64,000 bases of DNA from Tillandsia leiboldiana (taxonomy: Eukaryota > Streptophyta > Magnoliopsida > Poales > Bromeliaceae), in the NCBI GenBank assembly GCA_029204045.2, contig CM055066.1, positions 14,394,484 through 14,458,483 of the forward strand. Reading direction: 5' to 3'. The notes below the pieces were generated by a model. That model did no database searches, was not told the DNA's origin, and worked only from the letters and a program-made list of their open reading frames with translations. Positions 1 to 10,212 of the stretch are shown here, in pieces. Position numbers and translations under genes: made by a program. Within the stretch, counting starts at the first letter, position 1, and each line of letters starts with the position of its first letter.

Positions 1-795
1 GTCAGCACTGCTCGACCAACCAGAGGGCGACACGTGTCCCTGGACCCGTGCACCGCGACCACCGAACAGCGGCGGCCAATAGTTGGCCGCCACGTGGACC
101 GCACCCACGCTCCCGCTGACACCGGCCGCAGCGTCCCGTCGCGTCAGCGCGTCGCGTCGCGCTGACCGACCAATGGGAGGCCGACACGTGGCCTCCCCGC
201 TGACGCCGTGCCAGGGAGCCGCCGCGCCTTCCCCACGCGCCCACGCTCCCTCGGTCAGGGCGACCAATGAGGAAGCACCACGTGGCGCTCCTCACCTACC
301 ACGCGCGCCTCGGGCCGCGCGTCACAGCGCGCAGCGCGCGAAAAGCTTGCCTCGGGATCCGTGCCACCTGCCTCGGGATCCGTGCCACCTCGAGATTCGG
401 GCGTGCTACAGTAACATTCGGGCGCACCTTCAAGACCGGGCTGCTAAAGTAACCGGTTTGCTACAGTGCAACGACCCGGTTCGCTGCAGCCCGAAAAACC
501 CACATGCTACAATACTTTCCGGGCGCCCGGAACTCACTTTCGGGCGCCCGAAACTTGGGCCCAAGCCCAGTTTCGCCCATTTTCGTTCGTCCTCATCCGT
601 TTCTCGCCCGAATTTCTCAAATTCCAACTCTAAAAATTGCCGAAGGCATCCGGAAAGATACTCTCGTGATCCACTAATCACACTGAGTCCAACACTAGTG
701 TCCAATTGGTGCACAAACGCCACCGACAAGCCACATAGGCCTCCAGGAGCTGCTGATCAACCAGTAATCTCGACGTGGGGATCCAGGTCCTCACA
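1..795 (-). repeat. LARD A 3' LTR, partial
   Basis: Read on the minus strand the LTR begins TGTGAGGACC at 795 and runs off the window start. The boundary is set by the adjacent polypurine tract and by alignment with the LARD B LTR end at 56443. The distal half is GC-rich and holds four CACGTG boxes. The TATA region seen in the LARD B LTR would lie outside the window. Confidence 0.8.
16..284. promoter_or_regulatory. Array of four CCAAT / CACGTG composite modules, ERSE-like (LARD A LTR)
   Basis: CCAAT-type boxes start at 16 (CCAAC), 76, 170 and 264. CACGTG boxes start at 31, 91, 185 and 279. The start-to-start offset is 15 in every case. The modules at 76 and 264 match CCAAT-N9-CCACG exactly, the consensus of the ER stress response element bound by NF-Y plus a bZIP factor. 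Those at 16 and 170 have ACACG instead. The nine intervening bases differ in all four, so the spacing is kept without sequence identity. Function is inferred. Confidence 0.6.
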
Positions 796-811
796 TTCTC
801 CCCCACTAAAG
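796..811 (-). other. Polypurine tract of LARD A
   Basis: On the minus strand this reads as a purine-rich run with GTGGGGGAGAA directly before the LTR start, the normal plus-strand primer of an LTR retrotransposon. The same tract adjoins the LARD B LTR at 56444. Confidence 0.75.
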
Positions 812-1517
812 AAAGTTTCGTCCTCGAAACTAGCTCAATTCCACCAGGAGTCACAAACACCAAGGGTAAGTACTCATCAGCACTGTCTCTAGCTTCCCAA
901 GTCACCTCTCACTCCCCGTGATTCCTCCTCAACAACAACAACACAGCCAGTACGGCATGGCCTAGTTGCGCAATCCTCTCATCTCACGAGCCGGAATCCG
1001 CAACGGGCGTCCCTCGTACTCCAAACATTCCTAGATCTCAAATTGGCCGAGTTAATCACGGGAGAGGGATCCAAAAGAAAAACACTCCTGAGCTGAGACG
1101 CGAAACACCACAGGGGCTTCATCAAAAGCTGGGGGAAACAAAATAACCGCTAGTGCAACACGCACCGAACCACCACCGGTGTCAACTCAACCAAGGCAAC
1201 CCAAAGCACACCCACACGATTATCCAATAAGGAAAATAGCCCTAACAAGGAGGGGTCCGCACTCGGTCGCTCCCGAATCTTGACCACCCGAGTGAACTAC
1301 TCAGCCGCGGTCTACGTCCAAAGGGACCCTCAGGGACACAACCACCAGCTATGTTTGCCTCCACGGTCCACACAGCGCCAGCTGTGGAATCATCCAACTC
1401 AACCCCAGACAGCTTTCCTGCTCCAGGCATCCGCCAACGCCGTGGCCCTGTCTGGGTGATCAAGAACGCTCAACAAATAATCCAACGATAACTCCACGGT
1501 CACAATAGAAGGCATCA

Positions 1518-2260
1518 CTAAAACTCGCAGATCACTCTCCCAATACCGGAAATGCTAGCATTGGCGGTGGTATCGGTTTCATCATCCGATTGCCAAGCTC
1601 TCCTGGCACTGCCCAGTCCAAGAAGCTCCTCACCTCGATAATAATTGTCGATCTCGGCCAATTCCCAAATAGTATCCATATTGGCCGGATTCCCACCGCC
1701 GCCCCTACGGCTAACACATTGTGACCCAAGAAGGTATGCTTCAGAAGCTAAAACTTGTATCTCAATAACTTGGCATACCGCTTCATCCACACGGGCATGG
1801 TAGCACATCCACAAGTGCTCCTCGTGCTCCACATCGCTCTTGGAGTAAATCGAAATATCCCTAGAGGATCTTATTACCAATCCAAACAAGTATAGCTGGA
1901 GCACAATTCCTCAAATCATGAGAGTGGCAGGGCATTAATCAAACCAATTGGCCTCACTATGAGCTCATTATGCCCTACCGTGTCCCGAACGCCATCTAGG
2001 CAAGATCCTCGGCTGTGATTCCAAGTAGGTACTTGCACCATAAAAGGACCCTCACAGTCGTGTATCAACGACGTGGCATCACCACCGTGTACCAATGGCG
2101 TGGCATCAGGTCAAGCGGACCCCTCGATCCATCAGATCCTGTAACTGCGCCATCAGCTCTCACAGCTCTACAGGCGACATCCAATGAGGTGCTGTCGAGG
2201 GTGGCGCGATTCCTCGAACCACGTCAAACACAATCTCTATCTCCCTAACCGGTGGCATCA
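1518..2260 (-). pseudogene. Degenerate gypsy reverse transcriptase remnant in LARD A
   Basis: Minus-strand translation near 1800-1904 gives ISIYSKSDVEHEEHL, which resembles the residues following the catalytic DD of chromovirus reverse transcriptases. Further on are GNPANMDTI, like the VDPKKVE stretch, and ASISGIGRVI, like the start of RNase H (DASGIGLGGVL). Traces of the FRTRYGHYEF region lie around 1950-2010. Stops and shifts break it everywhere, so it cannot make an enzyme. It shows that the LARD interior derives from a Ty3/gypsy pol rather than from captured host DNA. Confidence 0.6.
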
Positions 2261-4484
2261 CAAACAGCTCAGGTGAAATCATACCCGGGATCTCGTGGGC
2301 AACCGAGATATCTTTAAATCCCGGTGCCGCCAAAAGCACCTCTCACACTATCGCTAGGACCAGTGTGCTCTAGTAATCTCAACCATCAAGCCTTCTCTCG
2401 ACTGCCTCGCAGAAGGTCAAGGTCCTCACTTTCCGCAGTCCAACATCTTGTGGCATTGTGCCAATCGAAACCCAAGCACTGGGTCGAAACACCGAACTGC
2501 CACAATAACCAATAAGTCTGCAGGTAAAACTCGCGGCCTCAATTGCATTGGACATGATCCACAAGCCTCCCCCCACATGCACAACACTAGCAGGAACATA
2601 TACCTCTAGTGCATGTGGTAACAAATCTACCTCTAGTCCATGCAGGAATGCAACATGCTCTAACTCCGACTGCTGTATGAAATCACACCTGCGACAACTT
2701 AATCCACTACCGTGGCGCCCTCCAACCAGGCGGCACAGATTCATCCACTCGATGCAAGTGGTCGTCGCTCAGTCTGCCACGACATATCCTGATTAACCAA
2801 AAAAAAAGGGGCACGACCTCTGCCTCTGCTCACATTGAGGCAACGAATATGGTCCTCCGCAGATAACAAATTCATGCTACCGCTGCGCTACTCTGATACA
2901 GATGCTAATACCGCTATCGGGGTCCACCTGATCTCTGGCATCTCAGGAACCCGTCATCCTGGGAAAGAAATCAGAAGTGCCTCTGCCGGCCGATCTGTCC
3001 TCCATCACCCGGCGCCAAGCGCCAATATCCTGAACTCGCCCCTGGCGGCAGATCCCTATCCAAAGGAACTGCAACGCCGCGCTCCATACACAATGCCTAC
3101 TCCAACGAGGCGCCAAAACCTATAACAGAGGGACTGAATGAACTGAAAGGTATTCTGGCGCAATCCACTCCCAATCACACATATCCTGTGCGCCTCGTGT
3201 TAGTTGTATGCCCCAAAAGCCTATCAGGCTGACGCATTTTATTATATGGGACATATTTGTACTTGATCTTTATTATAATTTGGGCATTTTATGCCATTCA
3301 TGTTTGATGTGTCCATGAATCGTCCTTTGATTTAATGAGATGATAATGTATATTCTTAAGAGTTAAGAATTTGAGATACATATTATTAGTGATTAAGTCA
3401 TAAATGCTCTCAATCGGAGAATCATCATGGGGACGATGATTGATCCGGCAAGATTGATGTATGTGTCGCTCTTTTAGGATGACGAGTCTCAAGTCATTAG
3501 TGTGGGGACACTGGAGCGAACGTGCAGGTGGTTGTTATAGAACAAGGGCACTGAGCGTGACCACTTACGAATAGTTACTTGGATGTCTACTCTTTCGTCA
3601 GTAACTGATTCGATGTTGCAGTGGTACAACTGATCCTTAGACCTGCGACACCACGGCCATTTAGTATGAGGCTACTGTAGTTTGACTATGCAAACTCTGA
3701 TCCTAGTCACGGGTCTTAGTAGTATATGTTGGCTGCAGTCGGTTCATATTAGGAATGGGTGTTTGTTTATAGGGGATCTATCGCTCTCGGTAGAGAGATA
3801 ATTAGTCCTATGCTATTTGTAAGGCAAAGCTCAGAAATCCTCGGCCGGGGTAATATGGTTCATGGAAAGGTGTTTCTAAGAGTAACTATATGAGCTTCTG
3901 TCCTATCAAATTTGTCATATAACGGGTGATGGGGTTTGATGAGTATTCCATGACCTCCACTCAGTTGGGACTATGCGATAGAAGGATTGTATTGTACGGT
4001 AACTGCACCTTGAGGTTCAGTCCAATATTCACTTCTGACTGGATTGCCACCATATGCTGCTAGGCGTCACTGGTGGATTGTGGGAACCAATAAGAATAAT
4101 TATAGGCGAATAATTATTATACGATGGAAGAATCAAAAGTGTTTGATCCATCAAAAGGAGTTTCGATGATGATGTCGATGGGGATCGCATCATATCTCAC
4201 TACCAGACAGAATTGAACCTATTAGGTCACACACATAAGGAATCGCGCATGATCGATATCAAGGAGATGATAAAGAAGTTTATAGAATGGATTAATTATA
4301 ATCACAATACTAAAGTTTACTAATTTATTAGTAAAAGGACTAATTTGTAATTATTGTAAATTAGAGGTATTTAAGTACAAAAGTTGCATGGTGTATTTAC
4401 TAATCGTTAGTAAATATTTGGAGGACTTATGTGTAAATGTTACACACGTAGGATAATGGATAATCCAATTGGATTAGGATTCGA

Positions 4485-4780
4485 TTTAATTAGTTACTAG
4501 ATTTTATCTTGAGATTTAATTTAAAAGATCTTTCTTTGTAACTAATTATAAGATTTAATTAGTCACTAGATTTTATCTTGAGATTTAATTTAAAAGATCT
4601 TTCTTTGTAACTAATTATAAGATTTAATTAGTTACTATATTTTAGGAGATCTTTTCTTTGTAACTAATTATAAGATTTAATTAGTTACTAGATCTTTCTT
4701 TGTAACTAATTATAAGATTTAATTAGTTACTATATCTTAGGAGATCTTTTTGTAACTAATTATAAAATTTAATTTTGTTA
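4485..4780 (+). repeat. AT-rich minisatellite in the copia 5' LTR
   Basis: GATTTAATTAGTTACTA and TTTGTAACTAATTATAA blocks alternate about five times, with longer (about 70 bp) and shorter versions. The same array is in the 3' LTR at about 41455-41752. It is typical LTR-internal replication slippage. Confidence 0.85.
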
Positions 4781-5214
4781 TAGCCGGCCAACTTCCTATT
4801 ATAAGAATAGGTAGTACGTATGTGATACGTAACAACAATTTTGGAGAAAGATAAAGTGGAAATTAATCAAGTCGCGGAACGTGAGAAATGTTACGGCTTT
4901 TTGGTGTTGGCATATTTCGTGAGTCATGTCAGTGAGTTGAGTCGGAGTCTTAAAGGGATCAAATTGTCAATCAGCAATCAAAGACTTAGAAAAGATTCAA
5001 CAAGAGCTTAAGTTGACACTCAGTGTCTTGAGTCTTGATGATTGATGTTGAAGAATTGTGGATCAGTTACATCAATCTCAAGAAGAAAGTATTCAAAAGG
5101 ATCAGGTATGGTTAACTAAATAATTTTGGTGATCTGAATACTTTCTTATAGTGTAGAAACACTTGGAAGAATTTTTAATTGCATAAAAATCAAAAACTGG
5201 ACATGGGGCATGTT

Positions 5215-5447
5215 CAGGATCCGGATCAGATGATCCAATCCGGATCCCGAAGAGTATTAGTTCATGTGCAAATCCAATCCGGATCCAAGCCTATTCTGAT
5301 CCGGATCCCGAACATTGGATGTTGCTGAAATTCATGAACGATCCGGATCGGGAAGTTCAATCCGGATCCCGAACCCTTGGTTTTCTGGAATTGTCTATCA
5401 CGCTACGACGATCCGGATCGCAGTAAATCCGATCCGGATCGCCGTCC
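5215..5447. promoter_or_regulatory. Cluster of GATCCGGATC-type CpG palindromes upstream of TATA (S1 LTR)
   Basis: ATCCGGAT occurs about ten times in 230 bp, often as the full palindrome GATCCGGATC. Equivalent clusters are at about 10543-10772, 45690-45910 and 50757-50975. CpG-bearing palindromes upstream of the transcription start are a described feature of Sirevirus LTRs. They could bind a dimeric factor or act as methylation nodes, but function is not shown here. Confidence 0.7.
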
Positions 5448-5504
5448 GTAAAATTTCCAGATAAGGTAAGTTTTTTATTCTTATCTCTTTCCAAAGGTTT
5501 CTAA

Positions 5505-5528
5505 ACTATAAATAGACATTTAGGGTTT
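5505..5528 (+). promoter_or_regulatory. Core promoter of the S1 LTR: TATA box and telo-box-like motif
   Basis: CTATAAATAG is followed within 10 bases by TTTAGGGTTTCT, the reverse complement of a plant telo-box (AAACCCTAA). The same pair is found in the other three LTR copies, for example TATA at 10831 and, on the minus strand, at 45616-45625 and 50682-50691. Transcription would start shortly downstream. Confidence 0.6.
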
Positions 5529-5541
5529 CTCAAAAATGGGG

Positions 5542-5831
5542 GAGCTACGGCCGAACAATTTATAAAACTCTTGAGAGCAACCCTGGAGGCGAGGTTTTTA
5601 TCGATCTTCTTTATAGCCTCTTTTAGGTTAATTCGACGGTTCTTTCAAGAACATATCTTTTGTCGAATTGATCTAATCTTTGCTTAGAGCTACGGCCGAT
5701 CAATTTATAAAACTCTTGAGAGCAACCCTAGAGGCGAGGTTTTTATCGATCTTCTTTATAGCCTCTTTTAGGTCAATTCGACGGTTCTTTCAAGAACATA
5801 TCTTTTGTCGAATTGATCTAATCTTTGCTTA
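5542..5831 (+). repeat. 145-bp tandem duplication in the S1 LTR
   Basis: Two copies, starting GAGCTACGG at 5542 and 5687, lie head to tail. The 3' LTR has the same pair at 10866 and 11011. The S2 LTRs contain a single unit (about 45444-45590), which accounts for the 1541 versus 1395 bp LTR lengths. Confidence 0.88.
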
Positions 5832-6431
5832 GAGATTTTTCCCATGGATCTTCATTGATAATCTAAGCAAAGGATCACCATCGAAGCCAATATTCTTACC
5901 GGCTGAGTTTGCGTCGTGGATTCGACGTGGCATCGTGGATTCGGTGTGCCAAAGGCATTTCGTGGATTCGAAACGTGTGCTCGTGGATTCGAGTGGCGTT
6001 CGTGGATTCGAACGTGTGCAGTGGACGTGCAATCGTTGGAGCGCAAGGTCCGAAGAAGTTGAAGGAGGGGTTAAATCCGTGGAGACGGTAATCACCTTGT
6101 TATTCTTCTTTTCTTAGTGGATTGTTATTGCGTGGACATCCAACCGGTCAGCGCAAGGTCCGAAGAAGCTGAAGGAGGGGTTGAGTCCGTGGAGTCGGTA
6201 ATCACCTTGTTATTCTTCTATTCTTAGTGGATTGTTATTGCGTGTTGGTCCCGTGGTTTTTCTCCTGGATTGGAGTTTCCACGTAAATCTCGGTGTGTTG
6301 TTTTTATTTTCCGCATTGGTTTTTATTTTGCACTGAGATTTGGTTTTATAAGTATTACACCTATTCACCCCCCCTCTAGTTGTTTGATAGTACCTATTTA
6401 GATCCTTGTGGATCCTATAAAAACCTACAAT

Positions 6432-6445
6432 TGGTATCGGAGCGG
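6432..6445 (+). other. Primer binding site of S1
   Basis: TGGTATCGGAGCGG starts two bases after the LTR and complements the 3' end of initiator Met-tRNA, with G where most elements have A. Confidence 0.8.
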
Positions 6446-6463
6446 GTTTTAGGTTTATCTATC

Positions 6464-8398
6464 ATGTCGGGTGAAAGTGGTAATATTTATAGACCTCCTC
6501 TTTTTTATGGGACTAATTATGCTTATTGGAAAGTGTGGATGAGAGCCTTTCTCATCGCAATTGATGAGCGAGTATGGCAATCCGTGGAATACGGTTGGGT
6601 GCATCCTGTTGAGGAAGTAGGAAATTCTACTACCCCAAAACCTCGCTCTAGATGGTCCAAAGAGGAATTCGAAAGATCTTCTTACAATGGGAAAGGTATG
6701 AATGCTTTATTTAATTCTCTTTCCTCGACTGAGTTCACACGAATTTCCGCGTGTGAAACCGCGAAGGAAATTTGGGATATTCTCAAAATTACACATGAGG
6801 GTACTAATCTTGTAAAAATTCAAAAGCTCCAGATGCTTACAAGTTAATTTGACTCTATTCATATGGAAGAGCATGAATTGTTTACAGATTATTACACTAG
6901 ACTTCAAGATGTAATAAATACATGTGCTAATTTAGGAGAAAAGATCCCGGAGTCGAAAATTGTAAGAAAGATACTTCGGACTCTTCCGGAACGGTTTAGG
7001 GCAAAGGTTACTGCCATTGAAACCGTTAGTCATCCGGATGAGATGAGTGTAGAGGAATTAGTAGGCGCTTTGCAAACTTATGAAATGACTTGTCCTACTA
7101 ATCAAGTTTCTTCCAAGTCTTCTTCTAAGCTTACAGGTATTGCATTCAAATCAACAAAGGAAGAAGATAGCGAATCGAGTTCCGACGATGAAATCTCTTT
7201 TGCCGATTTTGAAGAACAATTGGCGCGGATCACAAAGAAATTTCGTCGGAAGTTTTGAAAGAATCGAACCGATGGATCTTCATTCACGAAACCTTCTAAA
7301 GGATCATCGGGTTCTAAATCCTCTAACCTCAAAAGCTTTGCAAAACCTTCTAAAGAAAAAGGAAAAGATGATTTCGAAGGGGAAATCCAATGCTATAGAT
7401 GCAAAGGCTACAGCCATTTTTCAACGGAATGTCCTTCTCTGAAATCATTTAAAAAGAAGGCTTTGCAAGCAAAAACTTGGGACGATTCTACTTCTAATGA
7501 ATCGACCTCAAGTAAAGAGGAAAAAGTCGTTGCCTTACACGCCTCTCAAATTCCCTCTTCTAATGTTTGTTTATCATCTTTAATCACTGACTCTATTCCT
7601 TTGATTTTGCATGAAACATCAACATCCAACGGAGAGTCATCAAGTGAGGGGGAGTCGGACGAAGAAGAACTCGTTGAGGCATATCAACAACTTCTTGCGG
7701 AATCTAAGAAGATGGCCAAGCATATCAAGAAGTTGAGGAAGCAACGACTTGAGAATCAAGACGAGAATCATGCTTTAAAGATCAAACTTCATGATCTCGA
7801 GGAGGAACGAGAGCTTTTGTTGGATAATAATAAAATCCTCCAGGAAAAGATAAATCAATCGGAAACGATCATTAATTCCCATATTAACAAGATTGATTTT
7901 CTTGAAAAGCAGTTTGAGGAGATTCATGTTACCAACCAAGCCTTGACCAAGCAAGTCCATCAACTTAAATCCGACATACAAAGGATTTCAACCGGTTCGA
8001 AGAAACATGATTGTATGTCCGGATTCGGTCAAAAAGGACCAAACTGTGCATGCTTCAAGTTCCACAATGAAATTGAAAGGAAGAACTTGTCACTTATGTG
8101 GACTTGAAGGACATTTGGTGAAGAATTGCCCGAAAAAGAGAAAGAAGAGTCCTTCGGCAACTTCATCTACGGAGCGAACTCAACGGAATCAAAAGACACA
8201 TCAAGTCAAAGGAGTTCACTCAACCCACCAAAGGTCCGAGCCACAACATCAATCATTCAAGTGGAACACTGCGAGGCAAAACCTAAGGTGGATCAACAGT
8301 CCAAGCTATCAACTCCCGACCACAGTGAATCAAGACAACCCAAAATTCGACAATTTTGGATTCGGAAAGGTGATATCTTTCCTTGTCTTAAGTTCTAA
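6464..8398 (+). pseudogene. gag: S1 Gag, Sirevirus-like, broken
   Basis: Gag packages element RNA into cytoplasmic virus-like particles. The start is the ATG before SGESGNIYRPP. The N-terminal half is a copia Gag (UBN2-type) domain with WKVWMRAFL and KEIWDIL. Next come a Ser/Glu-rich stretch, a zinc knuckle CYRCKGYSHFSTEC near 7390, a long charged region of coiled-coil character (about 7660-7980), and a second knuckle CHLCGLEGHLVKNC near 8090. Lesions are stops at 6845-6847 and 7256-7258, a deletion near 8025 that shifts frame, and a shift back near 8280. S2 lacks the two stops, so they are private to this copy. The original product would be about 640 residues, long for copia Gag, as in Sireviruses. 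Confidence 0.85.
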
Positions 8399-10212
8399 AT
8401 AGCTTTTGACTGTATGTAATGCTTTGATTGGTTTTCCCTTCATATTTTTTCTTAATCTTTGCATTACATGTTTTTTCAATGCTCTTTGTTTTTATGTTTT
8501 GTCTTAACAAAAGGTTTTTAATGAACAAGTGCATTGAATAAAAAAAAAAGGGCTTCACGGTTATTCACTCCAAATTAATTTTATATGGATTATCAACTTT
8601 ACTCCATAATCATAATCTCTGGAGCATTGGTCATATTGACTTTAATTGCATCTTTTCACGCATTTAGAAATCTATTATGCTTTTGACATCATAATATTTC
8701 GATGTTGCAATGATCATTTAAGTTAATTAAGTCATCTTTTAGGTGATCAAAGTCAATTTCTCTCTCAATGATCTCTTGGTATAGTCATTATCTTATTTGA
8801 CTATTTAGTCGAGTATGAATTCGAGATCAATCCTTGGTTGAATACTTTATATCTTAAATTAATTGATAGCCAATTGAGGGGGAGTCAAAGAAAAGTAAAA
8901 TGCTCAAAAGATGTGGAAAGAGTTACATCCCAATGAGGAGTGTGAAAACTACCACCACATGGAGGAAAGAGCTACCACCTCGGTCGTCCGAGTACTGTGT
9001 GCAGCTACCACATGTATACCAAGCATGGTTTTGTAATTTTTGATTAAATAAAATGCTGATTGAAATACTTGACTCCGTCAAATTTCAAGGTTGGTATAAG
9101 GTGGGATTTTTAATGAAAGATGCTCAAAGAGCCACTCTCTTCAACAGATTGACTAGATACATTATATAATTTATTTGGGATTTCAAACATCTATTGATCT
9201 TGGTATTTTATTTTCTTTACCAAATTGATGATTTGATAAAGGCATTACGCATAAGATCATGTTAGATGTGTTTGAAGTTGATCAACTTTAAGGGTTTTAA
9301 TTTCCATAAATTTTCGTTTCATTTTTGAGTATTTTTGATAGATTTGGTATAATCTATTTCTTGTTGCATGAAACGATGACTTTTGTTTAAAGTTGATGCG
9401 CTAAAGTGCTTACATACTTTTTCTGGTTCTTATGGACAACATGAAAAACTGTTTATAATGCTTTACCTTTGTTTTTCATGATTGAGGAGTAAATCTTTTT
9501 AATTTCGTGAAATTAATTGGATTGAATTCATTGTTTAAAGCACTTAAATTGATTTTTTGATGGAATACAAATCGGTATTTGAAAAGATTCCAAAATCTGG
9601 ATTTGTTTCAAGAAATTATTTGATTTTTGCTTTCTGGTACAGGTACGCAATCTGCATTTTTGTTATATACCGGAACTGAGCTTTTATCTCTCTTTCTCTA
9701 TGAACTAATGCTGTTAGTGATTTCCTTTTGCCTAGTATGTTCACTGTTTGACAATTTGTGACAAAAAGGGGGAGAACAGAAAATAATGATCGTATCACAA
9801 AGGGGGAGAACATAAATGCTCAAGACAGGGGGAGAACATGGAGAACATGGAGAACATGTTAGAGATGCTCATGATAGGGGGAGATAAAGAAAAGATTGAA
9901 AGAGCCGAAAAACAAAAGAACCAAAAGGACGAATCAAATGTAGGATTTTAATTTCTAACGACTAACGTTTGATTTTGTTTGGAGTTTTGTTTTGCAGGAA
10001 TTACATCACTTTAAGACTCCAAGTCCTAAGTCATAGAGTATGTTCTAGGACTGTTTGGTTCAAATGTAATTTTGTATTTATTGGATCTTTCACGCAAAGA
10101 AAATCAATGTTTTGGTGATAACATTGAATTTCGACTTTTTGGTTTAAGATGAGTGACTTGAGCGCTTTTATGTATTTTTGGGTTTTGTCACGAAATTGCC
10201 AAAGGGGGAGAT
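8399..10212 (+). other. S1 non-coding region with multiple polypurine tracts
   Basis: I see no coding sequence and no envelope-like gene in 1.8 kb. Near the 3' end are repeated AGGGGGAGAAC or AGGGGGAGAT runs at about 9763, 9799, 9826, 9875 and the LTR-adjacent one at 10201-10212. Multiple polypurine tracts are a described Sirevirus hallmark. Short AGAACATGG repeats lie at 9834-9860. Confidence 0.75.

Larger units (their letters stand above)
1..3197 (-). mobile_element. LARD A: large non-autonomous gypsy-type LTR retrotransposon, partial
   Basis: This is the 3' part of a minus-strand element, cut by the window start and interrupted at 3198 by a copia LTR. It aligns with LARD B (52331 onward): LTR end, polypurine tract, the palindrome-like gypsy 3' signature at 815-830, then an internal region without an intact gene. 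Just before the break it shares GCGCCTCG with LARD B (about 59201), after which B continues and A switches to copia sequence. LARDs are known as elements with LTRs near 4 kb and a conserved non-coding interior. The name is inferred from LARD B, where both LTRs are visible. Confidence 0.8.
4889..6429 (+). repeat. S1 5' LTR (1541 bp)
   Basis: Same length as the 3' LTR at 10213-11753. It contains a GATCCGGATC palindrome cluster, a TATA box, a 145-bp tandem duplication and five CGTGGATTCG boxes. The end is fixed by the primer binding site starting at 6432. Confidence 0.92.

Noticed and set aside
5909..6117. Short frames with repeated WIR peptides near the Sirevirus-like LTR end
   Set aside because: They are translations of the CGTGGATTCG boxes in the LTR leader. 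Several frames are open at once and none has support.
8399..10212. Envelope-like gene, sometimes found in Sireviruses
   Set aside because: No open frame of useful length or membrane segment on the plus strand.
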